From positions 3,224,001-3,288,000 of the forward strand of contig OZ245761.1 in the NCBI GenBank assembly GCA_965227535.1: 64,000 bases of DNA. Reading direction: 5' to 3'. Positions 1-7,985 of this stretch are shown piece by piece (the stretch's first letter is position 1; every line of letters begins with the position of its first letter). A program made the position numbers and the translations under genes. The stretch is from SZUA-430 sp965227535. GTDB taxonomy: Bacteria > Pseudomonadota > Alphaproteobacteria > Micropepsales > Micropepsaceae. The notes under the pieces are model-generated. The model had not been told where the DNA came from. It worked only from the letters and a program-made list of their open reading frames with translations, and searched no databases.

Positions 1-317
1 TCCAAAAAGTCTGGCCCGAAGTCCAAGCCCTCGACCCGGCGATCCTCGACCAGCTCGAAGCCGACTCCCTCTACGCGGGCTACCTCGATCGCCAAGCCGC
101 CGACATCGCCGCCTTCCGCCGGGACGAATCGCTCCCGCTGCCGGCAGACCTCGACTTCGCCGACGTCCCCGGCCTCTCGACTGAGATCGTCCAACGCCTC
201 ACGAAAATAAGACCTGCGACCCTCGGCCAAGCCGGCCGAATCGAGGGCGTGACCCCCGCTGCATTGACGGCACTGATTCTCCGCCTGAAGACCCGCGCGG
301 CGCGGCAAGTCGCGTGA
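1..317 (+). CDS. mnmG: MnmG (GidA), C-terminal part only
   Basis: The window opens inside this gene; the frame begins at base 3 and ends at a TGA at 315-317, giving about 104 codons. The residues match the C-terminal helical domain of MnmG, including a YAGYLDRQ segment and an IRPATLGQAGRIEGV segment near the end. In the family, MnmG is an FAD- and NADH-dependent protein that works with MnmE to install the carboxymethylaminomethyl (or aminomethyl) group on U34 of certain tRNAs. The FAD-binding part lies outside the window. The stop overlaps the GTG start of rsmG (GTGA), so the two are probably cotranslated, the common order near an alphaproteobacterial origin. Confidence 0.93.
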   Translation, partial: QKVWPEVQALDPAILDQLEADSLYAGYLDRQAADIAAFRRDESLPLPADLDFADVPGLSTEIVQRLTKIRPATLGQAGRIEGVTPAALTALILRLKTRAARQVA

Positions 318-982
318 GTGCAACAGGCGACACCCCAACCACCTACGGTCCCCTTGACTTCGAGCGCGACTCGCAGGTCACACGTGAAACGCACAGTCTC
401 GTAAATACCTACGTCGAACTTTTGAGGGATTGGAACGAGCGTCTGAACCTCGTTTCCGATGCCTCACTGGCCGATGTCTGGCGCCGCCACATGTGGGACT
501 CGGCCCAGCTAATTCCCATGATTCCACGTGGAACAAAGACCATCGTCGACCTCGGCAGCGGGGCCGGTTTCCCCGGTTTGGTGCTCGCAATCCTGCTCGC
601 GGACAAACCCGGACTCACCGTCCACTTAGTCGAATCAATCCAGAAGAAATGCCGGTTCCTTGAGGCGGTCATCGAAGCCACCGGAGCCCCCGCCCAAGTC
701 CACAATATGAGGGCCGAAGACCTCCAAGGTTTGAAGGCCGACGTCGTCACCGCCCGGGCCGTCGCGCCCCTAAACCTGCTATTTCGGCTAGCCCACCCCT
801 TCTTCCACCCCCGGACAACCGGCCTGTTTCTCAAGGGGAGAGCGCTCAACGACGAATTGACCGCTGCAACCAAATCCTGGCACCTTACCGCAACCCCCAT
901 TCCGAGCCGGTCAGACCCCTCGGGATTTGTTTTGCGCGTGACAGGATTGACCCCTTGGCGGAAGGCCCGGAAACCGTCTTAG
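314..982 (+). CDS. rsmG: 16S rRNA m7G527 methyltransferase RsmG (GidB)
   Basis: This 222-residue protein is the usual length for RsmG, which methylates N7 of G527 in 16S rRNA using S-adenosylmethionine. The SAM-binding motif I is visible at about residues 78-92 (VDLGSGAGFPGLVLA), preceded by the family's NLVS at about 45 and an RHMWDSAQL segment at about 58. The start is a GTG overlapping the mnmG stop by four bases. The 3' end overlaps the TTG-started parA by 28 bases. Two parS-like palindromes lie inside this coding region (376-391 and 520-535), so the gene also appears to carry a centromere-like site for the ParB encoded just downstream. Confidence 0.95.
   Translation: MSATGDTPTTYGPLDFERDSQVTRETHSLVNTYVELLRDWNERLNLVSDASLADVWRRHMWDSAQLIPMIPRGTKTIVDLGSGAGFPGLVLAILLADKPGLTVHLVESIQKKCRFLEAVIEATGAPAQVHNMRAEDLQGLKADVVTARAVAPLNLLFRLAHPFFHPRTTGLFLKGRALNDELTAATKSWHLTATPIPSRSDPSGFVLRVTGLTPWRKARKPS
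376..391. promoter_or_regulatory. degenerate parS-like site
   Basis: The 16 bases centred on CACGTG at 381-386 match the parS consensus TGTTTCACGTGAAACA at about 12 of 16 positions, with the right half (CACGTGAAAC) perfect and the left half poor. It lies inside rsmG, 144 bases left of a better site. It may be a weak ParB-binding site. Confidence 0.4.
520..535. promoter_or_regulatory. parS-like centromere site inside rsmG
   Basis: Bases 522-535 read TTCCACGTGGAACA, matching 14 of 16 positions of the palindromic parS consensus TGTTCCACGTGGAACA. ParB proteins of most bacteria bind such sites near the origin and spread from them. The site is 1.3 kb upstream of parB, as expected for chromosomal parABS loci. 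It is embedded in the rsmG reading frame. Confidence 0.75.
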
Positions 983-1854
983 AGCCGCGACGCGGCCGGA
1001 CGATCGACAAGACCAGAGTCATTGTCATCGCCAACCAAAAAGGCGGGGTCGGCAAGACCACGACCGCGATCAATTTGGGTACGGCATTGGCCGCCGTCGG
1101 CAAACAGATTCTGGTCCTCGACATCGACCCGCAAGGCAACGCGTCGACCGGGCTCGGCATCTCGAAACATCAGCGCGGCGTTTCCATCTACGAAGTGATG
1201 ATCGGCCACGCCCAGTTTCACGAAGCGATCGTCCCCTCTCAGATCCCGGGCCTCCACGTCATCCCCGCGACCTCTGAATTGGCCGGCGCCGAAATGGAGC
1301 TCGTCGGCGTGCCCCGCCGCTCGTTCCGCCTGCGCGACGCGATCGACAGCTACACGCATCGGCTGGCCGCGCCGGTCGAAAAATCCGAATCGACGGCGAT
1401 CTCGATCGATGTGAATAAATTCACATCCTATGATTATATTCTTATCGACTGCCCGCCGTCGCTGAACCTGCTGACCATCAACGCGATGACCGCGGCGCAT
1501 GGTTTGCTCGTTCCGCTGCAGTGCGAATTCTTCGCCCTCGAAGGTCTAAGCCAACTCCTGCGCACGATCGATCTCGTCCGCGGCAGCCTCAATCCGGCGC
1601 TCGAAATTCAGGGCGTTGTTCTCACAATGTTCGACAAGCGCAACAACCTGTCCGAACAGGTCGCCAACGATGTGCGTCAACATCTGGGCGAAAAAGTTTA
1701 CCAAACGATAATACCTCGGAACGTACGCATTTCGGAGGCCCCGAGTCACGGCCTACCGGCGCTGCTCTACGACCTGAAGAGCGCGGGGAGCCAGGCTTAC
1801 ATCAAGCTGGCGGGTGAACTCATTCAACGCGAAAAGTCTCGTAAGGCAGCATGA
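955..1854 (+). CDS. parA: chromosome-partitioning ATPase ParA
   Basis: This is a ParA/Soj-family ATPase of 299 residues. The deviant Walker A motif KGGVGKTTT is at about residues 29-37, followed by a DIDPQGN segment at about 56-62 and a DCPPSLN Walker B segment. ParA binds DNA as an ATP dimer and, with ParB, moves the origin region to the cell pole. The start proposed is a TTG at 955 that overlaps the end of rsmG; no ATG lies between it and the Walker A motif, so a TTG start is the best reading. The family usually has 255-270 residues, so the first 20 or so are an N-terminal extension. The stop overlaps the parB ATG (ATGA), indicating coupling. Confidence 0.93.
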   Translation: MAEGPETVLEPRRGRTIDKTRVIVIANQKGGVGKTTTAINLGTALAAVGKQILVLDIDPQGNASTGLGISKHQRGVSIYEVMIGHAQFHEAIVPSQIPGLHVIPATSELAGAEMELVGVPRRSFRLRDAIDSYTHRLAAPVEKSESTAISIDVNKFTSYDYILIDCPPSLNLLTINAMTAAHGLLVPLQCEFFALEGLSQLLRTIDLVRGSLNPALEIQGVVLTMFDKRNNLSEQVANDVRQHLGEKVYQTIIPRNVRISEAPSHGLPALLYDLKSAGSQAYIKLAGELIQREKSRKAA

Positions 1855-2774
1855 ACACCCCTGTCAGAAAAACCGGTTTTTCAGGCCTTGGCCGCGGCCT
1901 CTCGGCGCTCTTGGGAGAGGTCGAAAGCGAAGTCATCGCCGCCAGCACCAACCCGAATTTCCAACCCACGCAGCAGGCGCCGGGCGGCTCGGCCGAACAG
2001 CGCGCGCCGCGCACCTTGCCGATCGCGCTCCTGCGTCCGAACCCGTTCCAACCGCGCGAACATTTCGAACCCGAAGCGCTCGAAGAACTGGCGAACTCGA
2101 TCCGCGACAAGGGCATCATCCAGCCCATCATCGTGCGCCCGGTTCCGGGCCAGCCGGACGAGTACCAGATCGTCGCCGGCGAACGCCGTTGGCGCGCCGC
2201 ACAGAAGGCCCGCCTGCACGAAGTGCCGGTGGTCATCAAAGCCTTCACCGACGCTGAGGCGCTCGAAGTCGCCCTCATCGAAAATATCCAACGCGCCGAT
2301 CTAAACCCGATCGAAGAAGCGCGCGGCTATCGCCAGCTCATCGAAAAATTCGACTACACCCAGGAAGCTTTGGGCAGCGTCATCGGCCGCAGCCGCAGCC
2401 ACATCGCCAACACCATCCGCCTGCTTCAGCTGCCGCAGACCGTCCAAGACTACATCTACTCCGGCAAACTTTCGGCCGGCCACGCCCGCACGCTCGTCGG
2501 CCATTCCGACCCCGAAGGCATGGCAAAGGAGTTGATCGAAGGCCGGATGAACGTCCGCGAAGCCGAAGAAAAAAGCCGCAAGGCCAAAGGCAAAAAGAAA
2601 CGCCCCCACGGCAAAGACGCCGACACCCGCGCGCTTGAGTCATCGCTCGCCAGCCAACTCGGCTTGAACGTCAACATCGCCCACAAAGGCGACAAAGGCG
2701 GCGAACTAAAAATCGCCTACAAGACGCTCGAACAACTCGACGACATCTGCCGCAAACTCGGCACGGGCACGTAG
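1851..2774 (+). CDS. parB: chromosome-partitioning protein ParB
   Basis: At 307 residues this is a typical ParB/Spo0J. The N-terminus carries the ParA-stimulating LGRGLSALLGE segment at about residues 12-22. The CTP-binding ParB/Srx domain follows with a GERRWRAAQ motif near 105, then a helix-turn-helix (QEALGSVIGRSRSHIAN region) that binds parS, then a lysine-rich linker and a C-terminal dimer domain. The protein binds parS, slides as a CTP clamp, and is the partner of the ParA encoded just upstream. The ATG overlaps the parA stop by four bases. Candidate parS sites lie inside rsmG. Confidence 0.95.
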   Translation: MNTPVRKTGFSGLGRGLSALLGEVESEVIAASTNPNFQPTQQAPGGSAEQRAPRTLPIALLRPNPFQPREHFEPEALEELANSIRDKGIIQPIIVRPVPGQPDEYQIVAGERRWRAAQKARLHEVPVVIKAFTDAEALEVALIENIQRADLNPIEEARGYRQLIEKFDYTQEALGSVIGRSRSHIANTIRLLQLPQTVQDYIYSGKLSAGHARTLVGHSDPEGMAKELIEGRMNVREAEEKSRKAKGKKKRPHGKDADTRALESSLASQLGLNVNIAHKGDKGGELKIAYKTLEQLDDICRKLGTGT

Positions 2775-2852
2775 CGCCCGAGGCGTGGGTCCGTCGTCCG
2801 CCCGTCGACCCTCTAACCGTCGACACAGCACTGCCCCCTCAAATTAGAAGCT

Positions 2853-2997
2853 ACCGCCCCCTCTGCGGGGCGGTCGATCGTTCGTAGCCCGAAGGGCGGA
2901 GAAGGATCGGGTGGGGGGACTCCGTCGAATCAGCGTCCCCCCACCCGATCCGGCATCGCTACGCTCGCCGTATCGACCGCCCCGCAGAGGGGGCGGT
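2853..2997. repeat. long nested inverted repeat (family D)
   Basis: Two pairs of perfect arms are nested here. The outer arms are 26 bp (2853-2878 and 2972-2997, based on accgccccctctgcggggcg and its complement). The inner arms are 17 bp (2904-2920 and 2935-2951, ggatcgggtggggggac and its complement). Folded, the whole 145-base stretch makes one long, interrupted hairpin downstream of parB. There is no gene in 2775-3199 other than this element and the marR promoter. It may act as a terminator or transcript stabiliser and looks like a dispersed repeat copy. Confidence 0.8.
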
Positions 2998-3144
2998 GGA
3001 TCATCTTGACGGGACGGCGACCGTTTCAAACCCCAATAGAGTCCGCTGCGGCTTACAGATCCGCGAGCCAATTCCGCCCGCGTCGTCCGTTAACCCTCTG
3101 TAAACCCTTGCGAAAGTTTCGGCCGCCCGATTCGTACAACGCAC

Positions 3145-3173
3145 TTGCACGAGATCATAACGCTGCTTATCTT
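3145..3173 (+). promoter_or_regulatory. promoter of the marR-emrAB operon
   Basis: A TTGCAC -35 box at 3145-3150 is separated by exactly 17 bases from a TATCTT -10 box at 3168-3173. Transcription would begin near 3180, about 20 bases before the marR ATG. The -10 box is overlapped by an inverted repeat that is a likely MarR operator. Confidence 0.6.
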
Positions 3174-3187
3174 AAGTGAACAGATAA
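3167..3187. promoter_or_regulatory. probable MarR operator
   Basis: TTATCT (3167-3172) and AGATAA (3182-3187) form a perfect inverted repeat with a 9-base spacer. It covers the -10 box and predicted start of the promoter for the MarR gene that begins at 3200. Binding here would block transcription, the usual autorepression of MarR proteins that control adjacent efflux genes. Confidence 0.55.
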
Positions 3188-3199
3188 AAAGCCAACTCA

Positions 3200-3652
3200 A
3201 TGTCCGAATCACTCGACCGCGAAATCCTCTACCTCCTCAACGACGTCGCGCGCCTGATCAGAACGCGCGCCGACCAGCGCGCCCGCACGCACGGCATGAC
3301 GCGTGCGCAGTGGGTGATTCTCTCGCGCCTCGAGCGCCAGCCCGGTCTCTCTCAAAACGAGATCGCAGCGATCGTCGAAGTCGAACCGATCACCGTCGCG
3401 CGCCTCGTCGACCGTCTCGAATCGGCCGGCCTCGTGGAACGCCGTGCCGATCCGAAAGACCGCCGCGTCTGGCGCTTGCATCTGACACCGGCCGCCGAAC
3501 CGGAACTACGCGAACTGAAAAAACACAAAGCCGCTCTCCGCGAGGAAGTCACCTCAGGTGTCTCCGCGACCGAGATCGAGCAGCTGATCGATGGCCTTTT
3601 AAAATTGAAAGCGAACCTAACCGATGGACGCGCGAGTCTCAGAGCAGTTTGA
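3200..3652 (+). CDS. MarR-family transcriptional regulator
   Basis: This 150-residue protein has the MarR winged-helix layout. A helix-turn-helix lies around residues 45-75 (PGLSQNEIAAIVEVEPITVA), followed by the recognition segment LVDRLESAGLVERRADPKDRR, which is the typical MarR helix and wing. MarR proteins are dimeric repressors released by small phenolic or drug-like ligands. The gene heads an operon with an EmrA-type and an EmrB-type efflux gene, and its 3' end overlaps the emrA-like start by 29 bases. It therefore probably represses this pump through the palindrome at 3167-3187. The inducer cannot be predicted. Confidence 0.9.
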   Translation: MSESLDREILYLLNDVARLIRTRADQRARTHGMTRAQWVILSRLERQPGLSQNEIAAIVEVEPITVARLVDRLESAGLVERRADPKDRRVWRLHLTPAAEPELRELKKHKAALREEVTSGVSATEIEQLIDGLLKLKANLTDGRASLRAV

Positions 3653-4784
3653 ACGGCGGGACAACCCCGCTTTCGTCGTCACCCGCGTCGCAAAAACGTG
3701 GGCCCAACAAGCACGCGACGCCACAACCGACATCCTGCGGACAATTCGCGAGCGCAACCTCACACGCCCGATCCTGATGATCGGCGTGCCGGCCCTCGTC
3801 GCCCTGATCGCGGCCTACATCTACTTCACCGGTGGCCGCTACGTGTCGACCGATGACGCATACGTGCGCGCCGCCAAGCTGATGGTGACCGCCGAAGTCT
3901 CCGGCGTCGTCAGCGAGGTCGACGTGAAGGAAGGCCAGACCGTGAAGGCCGGCGACATCCTCTTCAAGATCGACCCGCGTCCGTTCCAAATCGCGCTCGA
4001 AAACGCGAAGGCGAATCTCGCCAACACCGCGCTCACCGTCGATGCAATGAAGCAGGACTATCAGCGCATGCTGGGCGACATCGACGCACAGCGCGCGCAG
4101 GTGGATCTTGCCCAATCGAACCTCAACCGCGTGGTCCCGCTGCTCGCGAAAAAATTCGTCTCGCGCGCCGCTTACGACCAGGCCCGTTTCGCCCTCAGCG
4201 CAGAGCAGCAAAAGCTGATCGCGCTCCAAGACACCGCGAAAACGCAGTTGTCCAAATTGGGCGGCAACCCCGCAGTCGACGCGACAACGCACCCGCAATA
4301 TCTGCAGGCGAAATCCGCCGTCGACGAAGCCCAGCGCCAGCTCGACCACACAGTCGTGCGCGCGCCGTTCAACGGCATCGCGACGCAAGTCTCCTCGCTT
4401 CAGCCCGGCGTCTATGTCGTCTCCTCGATGGCCGCCCTCAGCGCCAGCGCCGCGGTCGGCCTCGTATCGACCGACAACGTCTGGATCGACGCCAACGTGA
4501 AGGAAACCGACCTCACCTATGTGAAGACCGGCGACCAAGTCGACGTCACCATCGACACCTATCCGGGCAAGACCTGGAAGGCGCACATCGAATCCATCGG
4601 TGCGGCAACCGGCGCAGAGTTCTCGCTGCTGCCCTCGAACAACTCGAGCGGCAACTGGACCAAGGTCGTCCAGCGCGTGCCCGTCCGCGTCCACGTCGAC
4701 CGCGAGCCGAACGACCCGGCGCTGCGCTCCGGCATGAGCGCCGTCGTCGAAATCGACACCGGCCACCAGCGCACGATCTTCTAA
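3624..4784 (+). CDS. HlyD/EmrA-type membrane fusion protein of an efflux pump
   Basis: At 386 residues this is the length of EmrA. A short cytoplasmic N-terminus is followed by one transmembrane segment at about residues 51-68 (ILMIGVPALVALIAAYIYF). A biotinyl-lipoyl-like half (VSTDDAYVRA, then SGVVSEVDVKEGQTVKAGD) flanks a periplasmic coiled coil, followed by the second lipoyl half (VVRAPFNGIATQ) and a beta-barrel domain. The protein would bridge the inner-membrane transporter encoded next to an outer-membrane channel not encoded here. The start lies inside the end of marR, so the two are coupled. The gene is 11 bases upstream of the DHA2 transporter. Confidence 0.9.
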   Translation: MDARVSEQFERRDNPAFVVTRVAKTWAQQARDATTDILRTIRERNLTRPILMIGVPALVALIAAYIYFTGGRYVSTDDAYVRAAKLMVTAEVSGVVSEVDVKEGQTVKAGDILFKIDPRPFQIALENAKANLANTALTVDAMKQDYQRMLGDIDAQRAQVDLAQSNLNRVVPLLAKKFVSRAAYDQARFALSAEQQKLIALQDTAKTQLSKLGGNPAVDATTHPQYLQAKSAVDEAQRQLDHTVVRAPFNGIATQVSSLQPGVYVVSSMAALSASAAVGLVSTDNVWIDANVKETDLTYVKTGDQVDVTIDTYPGKTWKAHIESIGAATGAEFSLLPSNNSSGNWTKVVQRVPVRVHVDREPNDPALRSGMSAVVEIDTGHQRTIF

Positions 4785-4795
4785 GCCGCCGCATC

Positions 4796-6367
4796 ATGAC
4801 CGCCATCGACACCTCAGCAGCACCGGCGCCCAGCGCGTCGGACAATCCGAAGATGGCGCGCGTTGTCGTCACCATCTGCGCGATGGCGGCAACGTTGATG
4901 CAGGCGCTCGACGGAACGATCGCCAACGTCGCGCTGCCGCACATGCAGGGCAGCCTCTCGGCGACAGCCGACCAGATCACGTGGGTGCTGACGTCTTACA
5001 TCGTCGCCGCCGCGATCTTCACCGCCCCCGTCGGCTGGTTCGCCTCGCGCTTCGGACGCAAGAACGTCTTCATCGCCGCCATCGTCGGCTTCACCGTCGC
5101 CTCGATGCTCTGCGGCCTCGCGCAATCGCTGCCCCAGATGGTGGTCTTCCGCTTGATGCAGGGCGTGTGCGGCGCGGCGCTTGTGCCGCTGTCGCAGTCG
5201 CTGATGTGGGACATGTACCCCGCTGAACAGCGCGGCCAAGCGATGGCGATGTGGGGCATGGGCGTCATGCTGGGCCCGATCCTGGGGCCCACGCTCGGCG
5301 GCTGGCTCACCGACACGTTCGACTGGCGCTGGGTCTTCTACGTTAACGTGCCATTCGGCATCGCAGCCACGCTCGGCCTCTGGTTCTTCCTCAAGGGCGG
5401 CAAGCGCGATCAGGACCTGCGCTTCGATTGGATCGGCTTCGGCGTGCTGAGCTTAGGCCTCGGCGCGTTCCAGCTGATGCTCGACCGCGGCCAGCAGGCC
5501 GACTGGTTCTCCTCGACCGAGATCGTCATCGAAGCCATCATCGCTGGCCTCGGCATCTATCTCTTCCTCGTGCACATGCTGACGGCCAAGAAGCCGTTCA
5601 TCTCGCCGGCCATGTTCGTCGACCGCAATTTCGTCGCCGGCATGGTGATCATGTTCATCGTCGGTCTCGTGCTGTTGTCCAGCGCGGCGCTGCTCCCCGG
5701 CTATCTGCAGCGCCTGGGCGGCTACTCCGTCACCGAAGCGGGCCTTCTCATGGCCCCGCGCGGCATGGGCACCATGGCCGCCATGATGATCGCCGGCCGC
5801 CTCTCCGGTCGGGTCGACGCGCGCTTCTTGATGCTCTTCGGCATCTCGACGATGGCCTTTACGCTCTGGCTGATGACCGGCTGGACCCCCGACGTCAGCC
5901 GCACGGACCTAATCTGGATCACGACGCTGCAAGGCTTCGGCATGGGCTTCGTCTTCATCCCGCTGCAGGTCGTGGCCTTCGCCACGCTGCCGGGACACTT
6001 CCGCACCGACGGCGCCTCGCTCTTCGCCCTGATGCGCAACATCGGCAGCGCCATCGGCATCTCGATCGCGACCTGGCTGCTCTCGGTCAGCACGGCGACG
6101 ATGTATTCGCAGCTCGGTGAAAACGTCACCCCGTTCAACCAGGCCTACCACATCGGCGCGGCCGGTCTCTTCTACAACCCGAACATCCCCATGGGTCTCG
6201 CGGGCATCAGCGCCGAGATCGGCCGCCAAGCCGAAATCATCGCCTATTCGAACGACTTCATGTTCCTGTTCTGGGTTTCGATCCCGGCCGCCTTCGCACT
6301 GCTGCTCATGCGCAAGCCCAAGCCGCACGTACCGACGGCGGAGGAAACCGCGCTCGCGATGGAGTGA
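4796..6367 (+). CDS. DHA2-family MFS multidrug transporter (EmrB/QacA type)
   Basis: This 523-residue protein has the length and the roughly 14 hydrophobic segments of the EmrB/QacA (DHA2) branch of the major facilitator superfamily. An early TIANVALPHMQG segment (about residue 42) and a WVLTSYIVAAAIFTAPVGW segment are characteristic, as is the ASRFGRK motif between helices 2 and 3. It would export drugs or other hydrophobic compounds using the proton gradient, together with the adaptor encoded just upstream. It is the last gene of the marR operon. The substrate cannot be read from sequence. Confidence 0.92.
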   Translation: MTAIDTSAAPAPSASDNPKMARVVVTICAMAATLMQALDGTIANVALPHMQGSLSATADQITWVLTSYIVAAAIFTAPVGWFASRFGRKNVFIAAIVGFTVASMLCGLAQSLPQMVVFRLMQGVCGAALVPLSQSLMWDMYPAEQRGQAMAMWGMGVMLGPILGPTLGGWLTDTFDWRWVFYVNVPFGIAATLGLWFFLKGGKRDQDLRFDWIGFGVLSLGLGAFQLMLDRGQQADWFSSTEIVIEAIIAGLGIYLFLVHMLTAKKPFISPAMFVDRNFVAGMVIMFIVGLVLLSSAALLPGYLQRLGGYSVTEAGLLMAPRGMGTMAAMMIAGRLSGRVDARFLMLFGISTMAFTLWLMTGWTPDVSRTDLIWITTLQGFGMGFVFIPLQVVAFATLPGHFRTDGASLFALMRNIGSAIGISIATWLLSVSTATMYSQLGENVTPFNQAYHIGAAGLFYNPNIPMGLAGISAEIGRQAEIIAYSNDFMFLFWVSIPAAFALLLMRKPKPHVPTAEETALAME

Positions 6368-6434
6368 GGCGTCAGGCGGACGACTGATCCGCGATCGTCG
6401 CAAGGCGGTTGGTTCTGCTTAAGGGCGGCCAGCG

Positions 6435-7439
6435 CTAAGCCCGCCGCTTCAACGCCGTAACCTGCAGCAGCGCATGCTGCGCAATGGCCGCTTCCGGCAG
6501 CCCCGTCGTGCGCGTCTGCGCTTCGCATTCAGACAGCAGCATCATCGCGCGCGTCAGCTTCGCGGGATCCCACCCGACGAGCTGCGACTGCATGCGCTGC
6601 TCGTAATAGCTCGATCGCCCCCAAGACGATCCGCCGCCACCACCGCCTTCGGCCGCCGCCGCCAGCCGCTGAAACAAACGGAGAGCGGCACCCGCCACCC
6701 CGGTCCACGACACGTTGGACTCGTTCGTCTTCACGATCAGCCGGTCGAGCTTCACCAAATCGCCCGCGACGACCGCGTCCGCAATCTCATCCGCCTCGAC
6801 CGCACCGCTGTCGCCGATCAACGTCACGGCCTCCGCGCGCGTCAGCACGCCGCCGCCCGACCCCATATAAGCGCTGAGCTTCTCAAGCTCGCTGCGCAAC
6901 AGCCGCCGATCCGCTTGCAGCGCATCGGTCAAATAGGCCAGCGCATCCGCCTCCGCCTTCCAACCGCTCGCCTCCAACACCTCGCGGATAAGCCGCGACG
7001 CGTCCTCCGGCTTATCATCGTAACATTCGATCGCGCCGGCGCCCTTCGCGCCCTCGAACAGCTTGCGCAACGACGACGTCTTGGTCAGCTCACCCGCCTC
7101 GACGACGATGAACGCATCGCCGACCGGCGCTTCGATAAACGCGCCGATCGTCTCCGACAGTCCGTCCGTCGCATCGCGCACGCGCACGACACGCCGTCCG
7201 CCGAACATCGAGATCGCCCCGACCTCGTCCCCCAGCCGCGCAGGATCCTTGCGCAACACGTCCGCGCCCAGATCGGCCACCCGGAAGCCATCATTCAAAT
7301 CAGGCACGATAGAGCGCGCACAAGCGTCCGCGCGTTCGCGCACGAGCCCCGTGTTGGAGCCGAACAGAAGAACGGCGACCCAGGTCTTCGGGGGACTGGT
7401 GCTATGTTTGTCGGCGTCGGACGAGGAGACCCGCGTCAA
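6435..7439 (-). CDS. holA: DNA polymerase III delta subunit
   Basis: A 334-residue HolA homologue. An N-terminal AAA+-like domain with a degenerate nucleotide site (LLFGSNTGLVRERAD, about residues 25-39) is followed by the family's FGGRRVVRVRD and EAGELTKTSSLRKLFE segments and a C-terminal collar domain. In the family, delta opens the beta clamp within the clamp loader and does not hydrolyse ATP. The start used is a TTG at 7439 whose last bases overlap the lptE stop (TTGA); no better start lies nearby upstream. It is the last gene of the leuS-lptE-holA cluster, the usual alphaproteobacterial order. Confidence 0.9.
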   Translation of the reverse strand: MTRVSSSDADKHSTSPPKTWVAVLLFGSNTGLVRERADACARSIVPDLNDGFRVADLGADVLRKDPARLGDEVGAISMFGGRRVVRVRDATDGLSETIGAFIEAPVGDAFIVVEAGELTKTSSLRKLFEGAKGAGAIECYDDKPEDASRLIREVLEASGWKAEADALAYLTDALQADRRLLRSELEKLSAYMGSGGGVLTRAEAVTLIGDSGAVEADEIADAVVAGDLVKLDRLIVKTNESNVSWTGVAGAALRLFQRLAAAAEGGGGGGSSWGRSSYYEQRMQSQLVGWDPAKLTRAMMLLSECEAQTRTTGLPEAAIAQHALLQVTALKRRA

Positions 7440-7963
7440 CCCGGGTTCGCCTCGGAACCAAACCGGTTCTCGAAATAGAGACCCAGGCGCAAGCGAACGT
7501 CTTCGCCAACTTCACGCGCCGCACGCTCCTGCGCGTCGCGTTCGGCCGACTGCGTCGCGAACTGCGAGTCGACGACGTTGTAGGCCGCGATCGCGCGCGC
7601 CGTGCCGTGATCCAACACCTCGCCCGAAACGGAATCGCGCAACTCGTACTTCGCGATCAGCGAATAGTTGTACCGCGTGATCTGCGTATTCTCCTGAATC
7701 GCTAGACCCTCTTTCACGTCCTCAAGCTTGATCGTCAGGCGATAGGCGGCAGCGCTCGGCGTCCCCGCCGGCGTCAACGCATCCATCAACTGATTGCGCA
7801 AGTGAACGCCCTGGCGTCCCGGGATCGGCTCGACAAACACTTGGCTGAAATAGTTGCTGACGCCTTCCGGAGTCGTACCCACGGCGTAGAGCGGCTTGAA
7901 CCCGCAGCCGCTCATCGACAACGCGGCGGCCACGCCCAACGCCAACCCAAAGACCTTACGCAT
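7436..7963 (-). CDS. lptE: LPS-assembly lipoprotein LptE
   Basis: The frame continues upstream of the real start. The ATG at 7963 is chosen because it directly precedes a lipoprotein signal peptide (MRKVFGLALGVAAALSMSGC), with the lipidated cysteine at residue 20. It gives a 175-residue protein starting 22 bases after the leuS stop. A GFKPLYAVG segment right after the cysteine is characteristic of LptE. LptE sits in the outer membrane, plugs the LptD barrel and helps insert lipopolysaccharide. Its position between leuS and holA supports the call. Confidence 0.88.
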   Translation of the reverse strand: MRKVFGLALGVAAALSMSGCGFKPLYAVGTTPEGVSNYFSQVFVEPIPGRQGVHLRNQLMDALTPAGTPSAAAYRLTIKLEDVKEGLAIQENTQITRYNYSLIAKYELRDSVSGEVLDHGTARAIAAYNVVDSQFATQSAERDAQERAAREVGEDVRLRLGLYFENRFGSEANPG

Positions 7964-7985
7964 GCCGCTTGCTCCGCTCCAACCG

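Noticed and set aside
2844..3071. A 75-codon frame after parB
   Set aside because: It is wholly made of the family D inverted repeat and has no ribosome-binding site or similarity.
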